A DNA stretch of 64,000 nucleotides from IMG/VR virus record IMGVR_UViG_3300032291_002524, positions 42,316 to 106,315 of that record. One strand, given 5' to 3'. The position numbers and the translations under genes are program-made. This DNA is from a virus. The notes beneath the pieces are model-generated. The model did no database searches and was not told where the DNA came from. It saw nothing but the letters and a program-made list of their open reading frames with translations. Shown here piece by piece: positions 8,983 through 18,356 of the stretch; positions within the stretch are counted from its first letter, which is position 1; each line of letters starts with the position of its first letter.

Positions 8983-9012
8983 AAAGTGGTCAAATTCGAC
9001 CACTTTTTTTTT
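8983..9012 (+). terminator. Terminator of the tmRNA transcript
   Basis: AAAGTGGTC / GACCACTTT stem followed by nine T residues. The -33 TTG of the next promoter lies in its tail. Confidence 0.85.
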
Positions 9013-9041
9013 GTGCATTTAAAATCTATTTAGTATCTTTG
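9011..9041 (+). promoter_or_regulatory. Promoter before the 9062 gene
   Basis: TTG at 9011-9013 and TATCTTTG at 9034-9041, spacing 20. Start codon 20 bases downstream. Confidence 0.7.
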
Positions 9042-9061
9042 TATTACTAAACACCACCACT

Positions 9062-9799
9062 ATGAACACAATCATTAAACACAACACAAGAGTAAGAAAT
9101 TACAACGGGCAAAACGATTTTATCCGTAAAATGAAAGAAGTTGTATATCAGTACGGAGGATTAACAGAAAAACAAGCATTGGCAGTTGAAAAGGCACTTA
9201 GTGAGAAAACAAATGTCGATACTCGTTCCTTACCAGATAATCTAAAATCGATTGCCGATTATTCGGGGGATAATGTATTCGTGTTGGATGTTAAAAGTAA
9301 ATTCCTTAAATATGGTACTTTAACAGATGCCCAAGTATCTGCGGCGAATAAACAAATTAAAAAAGAAGACGAATCAAAACAACGTATTGATGTCAATATT
9401 GATGTGATTGGTGAAACAGTAATTGTTGGTCGAAACACGGGTGAAAAGTTGAAGAAAGATAAAGGTTTAAATTTTAACCCTGTTCTATTGGATATTACCG
9501 AAGTTATGACCTTAACTGCTAAGGCAATTAAATTTAAAGGTAAATTAACAACTAAAAACGGTAACATTTGTAAGTCTTGCGGACGAGTATTAACTGATGA
9601 ATTTTCACGGTTAACGGGTTATGGTAAGACTTGTGCGAAACATTTGGGTGTTGAATATATTAAAGACGAATCTGAAGTTGAGCGTTTTAATCAGGAAGCA
9701 CTTCAAAAAGTTGAAGAAATTGGTGAAATGGAATTTTGGGTTCCTCGTCGTCAAATCAAAGTATGGAATGGTGAAAGTGCAATTTTAATGAAAATGTAA
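9062..9799 (+). CDS. DUF6011-like zinc-knuckle protein
   Basis: A 245-residue protein. The N-terminal half has two helical segments of the (Y-G-x-LT-x-x-Q) type often seen in phage helicase-primase-associated proteins. The C-terminal part has C-x2-CGR-x-LT-x(4)-S-x(3)-GYG-x2-C, the zinc-knuckle pattern of DUF6011-like domains. It probably binds nucleic acid; no enzyme motif is seen. It begins a plus-strand operon, with the next ATG directly after its stop. Confidence 0.65.
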   Translation: MNTIIKHNTRVRNYNGQNDFIRKMKEVVYQYGGLTEKQALAVEKALSEKTNVDTRSLPDNLKSIADYSGDNVFVLDVKSKFLKYGTLTDAQVSAANKQIKKEDESKQRIDVNIDVIGETVIVGRNTGEKLKKDKGLNFNPVLLDITEVMTLTAKAIKFKGKLTTKNGNICKSCGRVLTDEFSRLTGYGKTCAKHLGVEYIKDESEVERFNQEALQKVEEIGEMEFWVPRRQIKVWNGESAILMKM

Positions 9800-10279
9800 A
9801 TGCAGACGTTCCTACCTTATCCCGATTTTAAAGAAAGTTTCCGAGCCTTAGATAATAAAAGACTCGGAAAACAAAGAGTTGAATCATTTCAAATTTTAAA
9901 TGCGATATTAGGTCGACCAAAAAAAGACGGTAAACCATATAAAGGGTGGTTAAATCATCCGTGTTCGATTATGTGGAAAGAGCACGTTCCGGCCCTTCAA
10001 ATGTATTTTAATGAATGTATTGATGTATGGATTGAACGCGGATTTAAAAATTCGATGGAATATGAAGAATATGTTGGTGAAATAATCTTACCTGATTGGA
10101 TAGGATACGAAGCATTTCACGCATCTCACAGAGCCAATTTACTTAGGAAGGATTTAACATATTATTCACAACATAATTGGGATGAAAATCCTGATGACCC
10201 ATACTTATGGCTAGACGATAACAAAACTTGGTATCAACAAATAGTTGGGTCGAAAAAAAGGGTTTATTTGATTAAATAA
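9800..10279 (+). CDS. Pyrimidine-dimer glycosylase-like protein (MSMEG_6728 type)
   Basis: The N-terminus, MQTFLPYPDF then LDNKRLGKQRVE and a W-x-x-HP-x(3)-MW motif, matches a family distantly related to T4 endonuclease V (Pyr_excise). Members are predicted DNA-damage glycosylases or lyases; activity of this branch is not proven. At 159 residues it is full length. The ATG immediately follows the stop of the upstream gene, so the two are probably co-translated. It may protect phage DNA from UV lesions. Confidence 0.7.
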   Translation: MQTFLPYPDFKESFRALDNKRLGKQRVESFQILNAILGRPKKDGKPYKGWLNHPCSIMWKEHVPALQMYFNECIDVWIERGFKNSMEYEEYVGEIILPDWIGYEAFHASHRANLLRKDLTYYSQHNWDENPDDPYLWLDDNKTWYQQIVGSKKRVYLIK

Positions 10280-10307
10280 ACAAAAACAATTAACATTACT
10301 CTGAATT

Positions 10308-10805
10308 ATGGAGACTGTAATAGTATTAAATTTTGATTATACACCATTAAACGTAACTTCTATACGTAGAGGTTTTGTATTAGTGGACAAAGGAAAGGCG
10401 GAGATTTTAAAAGAATATGATGACCCAATTATCACAACAGTTGGTAGGTTGGTGAAACCATTAATTATACGATTATTAAAATTTATCAATTATCATAATA
10501 AGAAAGATTTAAAAATTTCAAGACAAAGAATCTATCAAAGGGATGGATTTCAATGTGTGTATTGCGGTACGTATAAAAATTTAACAATTGACCATGTAAT
10601 GCCTAAGTCACGTGGTGGTGCCAATTCTTGGGAAAATATGGTTACTTGTTGTTTTACTTGTAATTCAAAAAAAGGTAGTAAAACACCTGAAGAGGCAAAT
10701 ATGTCAATGAGAGTTCGTCCGTATAAACCATCGGTATTCTCAGAATTGGTTGCAGGAAGGGCTGCAAATATTTGGCAAAGTCTTCAGAAAGAAATTTTTA
10801 ATTAA
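10308..10805 (+). CDS. HNH endonuclease (McrA-like)
   Basis: A 165-residue protein with a classic HNH core: a CVYCG zinc pair, the IDHVMPKSRGG catalytic His segment, N-x-V-x-x-C and the second C-x-x-CN zinc pair. An N-terminal beta domain (about 1-70) resembles that of the common bacterial family starting with V-L-N-x-x-Y-x-P-L. It is likely a DNA endonuclease for recombination or defence, or a free-standing mobile one. It ends in a strong terminator. Confidence 0.85.
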   Translation: METVIVLNFDYTPLNVTSIRRGFVLVDKGKAEILKEYDDPIITTVGRLVKPLIIRLLKFINYHNKKDLKISRQRIYQRDGFQCVYCGTYKNLTIDHVMPKSRGGANSWENMVTCCFTCNSKKGSKTPEEANMSMRVRPYKPSVFSELVAGRAANIWQSLQKEIFN

Positions 10806-10837
10806 AAAAAAAAGGTGTCTCACGACACCTTCTTTTT
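10806..10837 (+). terminator. Intrinsic terminator
   Basis: AAGGTGTC / GACACCTT stem with a four-base loop, A-tract before and T-tract after. It ends the 9062-10805 operon. Confidence 0.9.
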
Positions 10838-10868
10838 AGATTTGGACCCCTCCTCCCTGTTAGACAGT

Positions 10869-11516
10869 TTATCCGATAACAGTACTTCTAATCTGTTCGG
10901 CTTTTGAATCCATTTTATCATTAATTTTGTTCAAATCGTCTCCAATTTGTGAACTGATTTTACCTGATAAATTTGCCAAGTATCTTTCATCGTTCATTAA
11001 TGACATAACAGTATTTTTAAATACTTGTCCGGTTTTACCCCCTAACTGTTGGTCGATTCCTGATGTTACTATATTATCTTGAAATCCTTTAATGTATCCT
11101 TTCGCAATTTTATCGGCAATAAAATCATTATCAGAAAAAAGTTTTGGTACTTCTTCATTCGGAGTTGAAACAATTTCGGTTTTAACTGATTCAGATGCCC
11201 ATGGGTCGATATCCATTTTTGTTGTTACCCAATCACCCATTCTATTTTTAACTGTGTCCCAAAAATCTGAATCAAAATCACCAAATAAAGATTGTAATAT
11301 ATTGAATAACGATTCGTTAATATTTTGTTTATTGAATTTCTTATTATTGAACTTAACAACTTTATATTGTATCTGTTCGAATAATGAATCCAAATCATCA
11401 CATGATTTTAAAGTTGAGAATTGGTTATTCAATATTTTTGTTTCCAAAATAAAAGAACTTTTTTTTTGGTTATTCTCTTTTAATAATTCTTTATGAATTT
11501 TCCCTTTTAAGTCCAT
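10869..11516 (-). CDS. Hypothetical protein with N-terminal packaging-type peptide (215 aa)
   Basis: Unknown family. The N-terminus, IHKELLKEN, carries an L-x-E site in the first 15 residues, like 17 other proteins here. The remainder is helical and polar, with a Gly-containing segment near residue 160. TATTTAT lies four bases before the ATG. It is the last gene of a minus-strand cluster of large probable virion proteins. Function unknown; a capsid-internal protein is my inference. Confidence 0.65.
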   Translation of the reverse strand: MDLKGKIHKELLKENNQKKSSFILETKILNNQFSTLKSCDDLDSLFEQIQYKVVKFNNKKFNKQNINESLFNILQSLFGDFDSDFWDTVKNRMGDWVTTKMDIDPWASESVKTEIVSTPNEEVPKLFSDNDFIADKIAKGYIKGFQDNIVTSGIDQQLGGKTGQVFKNTVMSLMNDERYLANLSGKISSQIGDDLNKINDKMDSKAEQIRSTVIG

Positions 11517-11529
11517 AATAATAAATATC

Positions 11530-14394
11530 TTAACTTGTTGAATTATTTACTGTGGGTGTTTCGGGTTTATTAAAAATATCTTTATTAATGTTGAATGGGT
11601 TTTGTAAATTACCAATTCTATTCATGTCAGATATTTTTAATCTGAATTTATTTCTGTGTTTGGCAATACACCACTCAACCGAGTTTTTAATACTTGTCAA
11701 AGTAACATCAGTTTCAATACCCTTCATATTACCAACTGATATTGATTGTTGTATAACAGGTATTTTCTTAGAATATGTATCAATCAACATTCTACACGTA
11801 TCCCAATCAGGGTTACCTGTTAAATCAACTCGTTTGGAATATATTAAAATGTCTTTAACATTTTTATTGTTCGCAAATTCTGAAGATACTATTGGTTTTT
11901 GATTACTTGTTGGAGGTGTTTCAGATGTTGTTTTTGGTTTCGATTTTAAATTTGGGTAGAGATTAATAACTAAATCAGTATCAATTTCACCTGTCACGGG
12001 TAATTGATTTTGTTTCTGATATTCAATAATAAAATTAGAAAACTCTTTTGTCATCACAGGACCTTGTTCGGTCTCATAACCCATTTGTGTTTTAATTTTC
12101 GAAATAGTATCTGATTTATCTGGATATTGATAGTTATCACTATTGGTTTTTAGTGATATATTACCATCGTTGGCGATAGTATTAATGGTTATGTTAGATT
12201 TATCATTATATGACTTTGGTACCAACACATTATTAATAATCCTTAAAACAACGTATTCATCGGATTGTTCCAAAATTAAATTTAATAGACTATTAAACCT
12301 TTCTAATTGTAAGTCTATTGATATTTTTTTCCCCGATAAATCTTTTTCATATTCTTTGGGTATTGCAATTTGATAAATATTATTTCCATATTTTTCATAA
12401 ATTGTTCTAACATATGCTAATGGAACTGATATATTTAAATCTTTAGATTTTGTAAGAATTTCGGTAATTAGATTTGTATCTAATGGAATAGTAATCGGTT
12501 CTCTCGAATTTTTAGTGTAAAACTTAAATAATCTGTTTAATTTTTCAATTTCAGAACCACCAGTTATGTTGGTATCATCTTTAACATTAGATTTAACCGA
12601 TAAATAATCATCTTTATATAGATTCCAAGCTTTTGACGTTGATGGCCCGTAATAACCATATCCCTGACCTTTATTTAATTTACCACCCTTTAACCATGTT
12701 GGGTAATTAGTGTCTAGCCAATCTTGAAATTGTTGTACTTTACCCGGACCTGGAAAAGTTTTAACATCACCACCTGATGTTTTAACTTTATTTAATTTTG
12801 TATTATCTTTTTTTTTTGTTTTGTTTAAAACAGGTTGTTCTTTTAATATTCTAGCCAAACCAATAACATTTTCGTTCATTTTTTGAACCCAAGGCCAAGT
12901 AAATATAATTTTACTAAACTCAGGATGGTCTTTCATTAATTCAGTAGAAACTTCAGTATATACTGTTTCTGGGTCTAATGATAATTCTAATAAATCTTGG
13001 TTATTTGGTACTTTTTTATTTTTAATAATTTCATTAAATAAATTACTAATCTTTTCATTTTCCTTATTTGTACCTGCTTTTGACCAAATTCTATCAACAT
13101 ATCTTTTTAAATCATTAAGAATTTTAGTTCTTGTATTATAATCAAAAGTAATTGTTTCACCATCACGATTTATGGCTTTTAATATCACATTTTTATCGGA
13201 ATTATTGAATGGAATCCAATCAGAATTTTCATTTCTTGAATCTAATTTAATTTGCATTTGTGAGTATCCATCGACACCACCATAAGATTTTGTAACTGCC
13301 TTCATAACAGTGTTTATGGATTCTAATGTTGAAACATCACTTGTCATAACCGTTAAAAATTGAAAGTCAGGATTTATACTATTTTCACTAAAAACAATAT
13401 TATCAATATTTTTAATATTTTGTTCACGTAAAAACCTTAAAAGACTTTGTCCTCCTGAAAGTTCTTGAAATTTTGATAAAAAATAAATAAAATTAATTCC
13501 GTCAAAATTTGTCGTTATATTGTTAAATAACTCCTCAACTTCACCTGTTGTTGTTTTAAACCAACTTTTTGTGTTGAAAAAATCTTGAGCGTATTTATCC
13601 ATTTCCGCTTTATTTTCTTCTGTAATGCCATAAATATTTGATATTTCTTCAGGTGATAAACCTGATGTTAAAATATCTTGATTATTTAAAAGTAGTTTAA
13701 ATAACTTAGCTCCTTTTGTTTTTAACGACTCATCAATAATAGTATTTAAAGAACTTCCACCTTCATTAAGAAGTCTATATAACGGTTTTAGAAGACCCGT
13801 AGACGCTAAAATAGACAAACCCCAAAAATATTTTGATTTTAACATTGGAACAACCAATTCTTTTGAGCCTTTAATAACATCTTTTAAAATTGGTAATATA
13901 CCAACTTTAAGTGTAAATCCTTGTATTTCCTTTTCAAATCTACCATATTGTTCTCCCTCTAATAATTGTTTAAAAGTACTTAAAAATTTTCCTTTAGTTA
14001 AATCATCAGAATTTTTAAAATCACTTTTAAATGTTTCCGCTAATTCTTTAATATACTTAGGGTCAATGTCATCTAACCTACTATTTAATTCTTTAATAAA
14101 ATTTTTTTGATTTGTATTAAAATTTTTAATATCAATATTATCTAATTTATTTAATTCATCTAACAATTTTGTTTTAGTATCTATTTTTTCGGTAACTTCA
14201 ACGCCACTTCTATATGGTGATTCTTTCTTTATTTCAAGATTAAAACCTTTCACATCGTTATCGTCAAGAGCATTTAACTTATTAATTAGTTTTGGCTTAA
14301 TTCCGTCTGAGAATTTAAATTTAATTATTGACGCTTCATTAATTGCCATCAAATTTTTTATATGAGTTATTTCATTAATAATATTATTTTTCAT
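11530..14394 (-). CDS. Very large probable virion protein with peptidoglycan-binding-like segments (954 aa)
   Basis: The start carries an (I/L)-x-E peptide (IINEITHIKNLM). A hydrophobic stretch at about 185-205 could insert into a membrane. Two segments look like degenerate peptidoglycan-binding repeats: one around 575-610 with VQQFQDWL and YGPSTSKAW, the other around 830-860 with a Q-x-L-P-V-TG-E-I-D pattern. The rest is helical, Asn/Lys-rich and unassigned. Size, position and PG-binding-like parts fit a virion protein acting at the cell envelope during DNA entry. That role is inferred. Confidence 0.65.
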   Translation of the reverse strand: MKNNIINEITHIKNLMAINEASIIKFKFSDGIKPKLINKLNALDDNDVKGFNLEIKKESPYRSGVEVTEKIDTKTKLLDELNKLDNIDIKNFNTNQKNFIKELNSRLDDIDPKYIKELAETFKSDFKNSDDLTKGKFLSTFKQLLEGEQYGRFEKEIQGFTLKVGILPILKDVIKGSKELVVPMLKSKYFWGLSILASTGLLKPLYRLLNEGGSSLNTIIDESLKTKGAKLFKLLLNNQDILTSGLSPEEISNIYGITEENKAEMDKYAQDFFNTKSWFKTTTGEVEELFNNITTNFDGINFIYFLSKFQELSGGQSLLRFLREQNIKNIDNIVFSENSINPDFQFLTVMTSDVSTLESINTVMKAVTKSYGGVDGYSQMQIKLDSRNENSDWIPFNNSDKNVILKAINRDGETITFDYNTRTKILNDLKRYVDRIWSKAGTNKENEKISNLFNEIIKNKKVPNNQDLLELSLDPETVYTEVSTELMKDHPEFSKIIFTWPWVQKMNENVIGLARILKEQPVLNKTKKKDNTKLNKVKTSGGDVKTFPGPGKVQQFQDWLDTNYPTWLKGGKLNKGQGYGYYGPSTSKAWNLYKDDYLSVKSNVKDDTNITGGSEIEKLNRLFKFYTKNSREPITIPLDTNLITEILTKSKDLNISVPLAYVRTIYEKYGNNIYQIAIPKEYEKDLSGKKISIDLQLERFNSLLNLILEQSDEYVVLRIINNVLVPKSYNDKSNITINTIANDGNISLKTNSDNYQYPDKSDTISKIKTQMGYETEQGPVMTKEFSNFIIEYQKQNQLPVTGEIDTDLVINLYPNLKSKPKTTSETPPTSNQKPIVSSEFANNKNVKDILIYSKRVDLTGNPDWDTCRMLIDTYSKKIPVIQQSISVGNMKGIETDVTLTSIKNSVEWCIAKHRNKFRLKISDMNRIGNLQNPFNINKDIFNKPETPTVNNSTS

Positions 14395-14446
14395 ATTTTA
14401 TAAATATATATTTTTTTTATTTAGTGTACCTATTAAACTTTAGAAA

Positions 14447-15901
14447 TTAAACACAAACATTTTTACCATTAATTTGAATTGAGTCTGGGTCACCATAAAT
14501 TAAAGACGCCGGAATATTGTTTATCATTAAAATAGTTCCTTTTTCACCTCCTAAAACATACTTAGCACTACCTTTCTTATATTGGTTTTGTAAATATTGA
14601 TTACAAGGTGAATCAATTACTTGTAAAACTTCCTCCATATATGTGTTTGGATTTTCATTTGCAATTTTAATAGATTCTTCTTTCAACTCAGATAATAATT
14701 CATTTCCTTTACTTATTATAATTTCTTTTGTTGGATTTTCTAAGTTTTTAACTTCATCATTTGAAGTATTACCTAAATTAATAATGTTTGTTGTGTCTTT
14801 TTCAGGTACTATTTTACCAGCTAATCTAAATTGTTCAGATGACGGTGTAACACCTTTTTTCTGCCATAAATCAGGTCCTCCTGCAATTAATCTTAATTCA
14901 TCAATACCTAAACCAATTGTTGAATTTAATAATGGACTAACCGTTTGTGAGATTTTTTCTTCATTAATTTTAATTAATGCAACCATAGCACCTGCAACAG
15001 GTAATGCATTTAAAAATAAAATACTAACATATCCGGCAATTGCGGTACCAAGTAATTGAGATAATTTTTTATTAATGTATTCTACAACTTTTTTAATTGG
15101 TTCTGTTATTGGTTTACCAATGTTACCAAAACTTTTAATAAATTTTGTTATCCAAACTTTAATGGTTTGAATTAACCCATCAATTTGTTTTACATTTTTT
15201 CTAATCCATTGTGAAGCGTTTTTAGCCCCTTTAAATGACGCACCTATTGTACCAAATAACGCAACGGTATATGCACTTTCTTTAACTCTATTCCATTTTT
15301 CATCACTATTCGGGTCATTAATCGCATATAAAAAATCAATTAATAATATTAAAACGTCAACACCCCAATCAATTATTTGAACTGCAAGAAATCCAAGACC
15401 TTCTGTGACTGAACCAAATGCAACACTAATTGCTGTTTGCATAACCTGCATGGATGTTGATTGCCATATACTTCTAAATTCTAAAAACCATTTATATAGT
15501 GTTGATATGTCTGATGGAATAGTTCTTAGTGGTTTTAATTTGCTGGCAATTTCTAAAGTTTGTTTATCAATACCTAAACTTCTTGGGTACCATCCTTGTG
15601 GACCTAAAACATCTGATTGTGGTATTTCAGGTTCATTAATCGGTATCGGTTTTGCAATTATACCTAAAGAAGGCTGTATTTTTTTAGGATATTGTGACGG
15701 TGTTAAATTAGGATATAATGTTGACGCTCTACGAACATTCGAAGGTATTTGTATTGGTCCACCACCTTTTAAATTACCTGAATTATCATAATAAAAAGTA
15801 TTTTGTTCTAAAATTAATATTTTATTTTCCGATAATGTTTTTGATGAATCATAATTCATCTTTAATAAAATATCTCTTAAAATTTCTTGATGATTGTTCA
15901 T
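14447..15901 (-). CDS. Probable virion membrane-interacting protein (484 aa)
   Basis: The N-terminus has ILILEQ, an L-x-E site. Several hydrophobic or amphipathic stretches are visible: about 160-190 (alternating A/V/I/L), 210-225 and 285-310. These alternate with Pro/Ser-rich linkers. No catalytic motif. The architecture suggests a pore or tape-like protein carried in the particle. Its start overlaps the stop of the upstream gene by four bases, and an AAAGGAAA purine run precedes it, one of few Shine-Dalgarno-like sites. Confidence 0.6.
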   Translation of the reverse strand: MNNHQEILRDILLKMNYDSSKTLSENKILILEQNTFYYDNSGNLKGGGPIQIPSNVRRASTLYPNLTPSQYPKKIQPSLGIIAKPIPINEPEIPQSDVLGPQGWYPRSLGIDKQTLEIASKLKPLRTIPSDISTLYKWFLEFRSIWQSTSMQVMQTAISVAFGSVTEGLGFLAVQIIDWGVDVLILLIDFLYAINDPNSDEKWNRVKESAYTVALFGTIGASFKGAKNASQWIRKNVKQIDGLIQTIKVWITKFIKSFGNIGKPITEPIKKVVEYINKKLSQLLGTAIAGYVSILFLNALPVAGAMVALIKINEEKISQTVSPLLNSTIGLGIDELRLIAGGPDLWQKKGVTPSSEQFRLAGKIVPEKDTTNIINLGNTSNDEVKNLENPTKEIIISKGNELLSELKEESIKIANENPNTYMEEVLQVIDSPCNQYLQNQYKKGSAKYVLGGEKGTILMINNIPASLIYGDPDSIQINGKNVCV

Positions 15902-16200
15902 AATAATGTATTTCCTTTACCTCTGACAACACCTGAATCCCATTTAGTGTTACCAATTTGGTTCCCTTTACCTCTTTTAACACCCGACTCCCATTTAGTA
16001 TTACCAATTTGATTACCTTTACCTCTTTTAACACCCGAATCCCACTTTGTCACAGTTGGATAACCTTCTTTTCCCCCACCACTAGATGGCGTTGGTGTTT
16101 CAATCTCATCTTCTGATAATTCTTCATCTTCTGATAATTCTTCATCTTCAGATAGAAATCTAATCAAATCTTTAATTTTTTTTATTTCGTCATTTATCAT
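15898..16200 (-). CDS. Repeat-rich small protein (100 aa)
   Basis: Residues 15-35 are an acidic Ser-Glu-Asp-Glu repeat (units of six). Residues 48-100 are three near-identical 17-residue units with the core KW(D/E)SGV-x-RGKGN. The protein is thus an acidic head and a basic Gly/Lys tail, almost certainly disordered or fibrous. TATTTAT lies five bases before the ATG. An L-x-E site lies near residue 17. Function unknown. Confidence 0.65.
   Translation of the reverse strand: MINDEIKKIKDLIRFLSEDEELSEDEELSEDEIETPTPSSGGGKEGYPTVTKWDSGVKRGKGNQIGNTKWESGVKRGKGNQIGNTKWDSGVVRGKGNTLL
15913..16047. repeat. 51-bp tandem repeats (about 2.6 units)
   Basis: Repeated DNA encoding the 17-residue KW-x-SGV units of the small repeat protein. 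Units differ at scattered third positions, so they are older than a fresh slippage event. Confidence 0.75.
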
Positions 16201-16227
16201 TAAATATAAATATCGTTCAACAATTAA

Positions 16228-16521
16228 TTATTCATATTCTAATGATGGTAACTTATCAGGATAGACAACGTAGAACTCATTTAAAAAAGATATCAATTCA
16301 TCTTCATCGATATAATCAAAAAAATCATTGTCATCCGATGAATCATCATCTTCAAATAAAAACTCAGTTATAGGTGTTAAAAATCCATATCCAAATTCAT
16401 CAAAGTATGTATTTTCGATTTCATCGATTCTAACCATATCTTCATCGTCATTAACTAATCTAAAAACAACCTCAGTTGTTTTTTCATTTTGATTATATGA
16501 TAATAGTTCTAAAATTTCCAT
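16228..16521 (-). CDS. Acidic hypothetical protein (97 aa)
   Basis: A very acidic protein: the last third is dominated by Asp/Glu (DDDSSDDNDFFDYIDEDE). It could mimic DNA or bind a basic partner; anti-restriction DNA mimics share such composition. No family is recognised. It lies in a minus-strand run of probable virion genes. Confidence 0.6.
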   Translation of the reverse strand: MEILELLSYNQNEKTTEVVFRLVNDDEDMVRIDEIENTYFDEFGYGFLTPITEFLFEDDDSSDDNDFFDYIDEDELISFLNEFYVVYPDKLPSLEYE

Positions 16522-16579
16522 TTTTAGTTTTATTATTGTGTTCTAAGTAAAATATTTAGTTTTTATCTAAAAGATAGGT

Positions 16580-17236
16580 TTAATTATAATTAGTAAATCT
16601 TTTAAACCAATTTAACGATTCTTTAATTGATTCTTTAACGTCTTCAATTTGTTCATCGTCTTCCATTTCGGCGAACATTCCATCTGTTGCCAAAGGTCCG
16701 TCAGAATCGAATTCATAGGCCGGTTTTTCGTTAGGATACATTTCCATACCGTCGGCAGATAAATCCAAACTTAGGTCATCTTTATCTTCTAATGAATATT
16801 TTAAATCATCATCGAATTGTTCAGGACCTTTTGAATCAAAGTCATATGCACCGAAATCAATATCACCGTAAGGTTCTTGAATACCAGCATAAACTTCTTC
16901 ATCAACTTCCTGTTCAACATAATCAAATGAACCATATTTAGGTTCAGCAACCTGCCCTTCCATTTTATACCCACATTTCATACATTCACCTTCATACATT
17001 GTGCCGCCACATTCGCATGTCATTTCTTTACTTTCGCGTAAGTTCAGATTCGAGTATGTTCTTACATTACCATTAGAAGTAACTTGAACTCCGTTTTTAT
17101 CACCTGCAGGGTCATAAACACGAATTCTATTATCGGGTTTGGGTAGTTGCATGGTTTGATAACCATTATATATTGAACTGTGTTGTGATAACAACGCTTG
17201 TTTTTCTTCTTCTGATATATTTAACATGTATTTCAT
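16580..17236 (-). CDS. Hypothetical protein with zinc ribbon and acidic tail (218 aa)
   Basis: The N-terminus (LNISEEEKQALL) has an I-x-E site. At about residues 73-88 a C-x-CGG-x(5)-C-x2-CG motif forms a rubredoxin-like zinc ribbon. The C-terminal 110 residues are Asp/Glu/Tyr-rich with recurring F-D-S-(D/K)-GP units. TATTTAT lies four bases before the ATG. A probable internal or tail protein; function unknown. Confidence 0.6.
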   Translation of the reverse strand: MKYMLNISEEEKQALLSQHSSIYNGYQTMQLPKPDNRIRVYDPAGDKNGVQVTSNGNVRTYSNLNLRESKEMTCECGGTMYEGECMKCGYKMEGQVAEPKYGSFDYVEQEVDEEVYAGIQEPYGDIDFGAYDFDSKGPEQFDDDLKYSLEDKDDLSLDLSADGMEMYPNEKPAYEFDSDGPLATDGMFAEMEDDEQIEDVKESIKESLNWFKRFTNYN

Positions 17237-17286
17237 AACAATAAATATAGTTGATTATGATAAATGTATTTCATATCATTTTTCTT

Positions 17287-17682
17287 ATGAAAAAATATTT
17301 ACTATTACTTTTTAGTTTTCTAACCACAAGTGTATTCGCACAATATTCAACATCTAAAATTAAAACCAATTTCATCAGCTCATCGAAAATGATTTGGAAC
17401 TACCAAGAAGATAAATGGGATTTTAAACCAAATAATGACATTGAAAGTTTTACCACAAATTGGACATTTTCTGTGAATAGTTCAAACCAAGGAATGGTGA
17501 CTAATGGGACAATAAATTATGATATTTTAGAATATAACTATGTGGATGAAACCACGGTCTTATTAAGACTTTATAATGTTAATGTTTCAAGAGAAATGCA
17601 TATGGTCGTTTTGAAAAAAGACGGTAAATTTGTAATATCCATTTTTGACTATAACCAAAGAATTGCCTACTTTTTCTTATGA
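17287..17682 (+). CDS. Secreted hypothetical protein (131 aa)
   Basis: The start chosen begins a typical flavobacterial signal peptide: MKK, a Leu/Phe core and a cleavage site after VFA-Q. The mature part is beta-rich with Trp/Tyr residues. Translation overlaps the next gene by four bases (ATGA), so it heads a small operon of three hypothetical genes. Function unknown; an exported modifier of the host envelope is possible. Confidence 0.65.
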   Translation: MKKYLLLLFSFLTTSVFAQYSTSKIKTNFISSSKMIWNYQEDKWDFKPNNDIESFTTNWTFSVNSSNQGMVTNGTINYDILEYNYVDETTVLLRLYNVNVSREMHMVVLKKDGKFVISIFDYNQRIAYFFL

Positions 17683-17978
17683 TTAATAAAGAAATAGATT
17701 TAGACGATTACGCCGAAGGTGCGGTAATGCTTGATGGATTTGAAGATTGTATAATTGGAGTTGTTGAAGAATTTGGCAATGGTCGAAGATTATTATATGA
17801 TAAACAAAAAATGATTAATAAACTTTGTTCAGATAATTTAATGACCAAACATGAATCCGAAGAGTTTTTCATTTATAACATATTGGGGTTACATGTTAAC
17901 GAACAAAACGCGTTGTTCTTAGACCAAAAGATAACACCAGTAATTTCTGAAGGTCATATAACTTATAATGTTGAATGA
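17679..17978 (+). CDS. Hypothetical protein (99 aa)
   Basis: Soluble acidic protein without a recognised motif. ATGA overlaps with both neighbours indicate translational coupling in a three-gene operon. Its N-terminal half has the look of a small alpha/beta domain (D-G-F-E-D-C-I-I-G-V-V-E-E-F). Confidence 0.6.
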   Translation: MINKEIDLDDYAEGAVMLDGFEDCIIGVVEEFGNGRRLLYDKQKMINKLCSDNLMTKHESEEFFIYNILGLHVNEQNALFLDQKITPVISEGHITYNVE

Positions 17979-18334
17979 AACGAAATCAATTAACATATGG
18001 GACTGAAATCGGTTCACAACTTGTTAAAGTTGATTTAAATATGTTTGAACTATATAAAGAACAAAAATTAAATATAACCGACAAACATTATCATCAAAAA
18101 ATCGAAGACATAAAACAAGATATAATTGATTTATTGAATGAAAAAAAATGGAACGATATTGTGTGGATGACAATCAAATTCAAACCACAAGAAACCGTAA
18201 AAGTTCATTTATATATTAAAGAAGATGGTGAATATTTAACATCTTTAATAGGTCCAAAAGAATGGAATAAGAATTACGAGCATATTGGTCAATTTGTTTT
18301 ATCATCAGAATCAAATACTTTTAGGAAAATTTAA
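17975..18334 (+). CDS. Hypothetical protein (119 aa)
   Basis: Soluble mixed alpha/beta protein, coupled by an ATGA overlap to the gene before it. No motif recognised. It ends shortly before a separate promoter. Confidence 0.6.
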   Translation: MKRNQLTYGTEIGSQLVKVDLNMFELYKEQKLNITDKHYHQKIEDIKQDIIDLLNEKKWNDIVWMTIKFKPQETVKVHLYIKEDGEYLTSLIGPKEWNKNYEHIGQFVLSSESNTFRKI

Positions 18335-18344
18335 TTTTTTTGAT

Positions 18345-18352
18345 TAACTTTG
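18345..18352 (+). promoter_or_regulatory. TAACTTTG promoter box, leaderless start
   Basis: TAACTTTG ends four bases before the ATG of the phosphoesterase gene. Confidence 0.6.
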
Positions 18353-18356
18353 TAAT

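Noticed and set aside
15718-16034. Overlapping ORFs on both strands in the repeat gene
   Set aside because: They mirror the tandem repeats of the real gene at 15898-16200 and lack promoters or plausible protein sequence.
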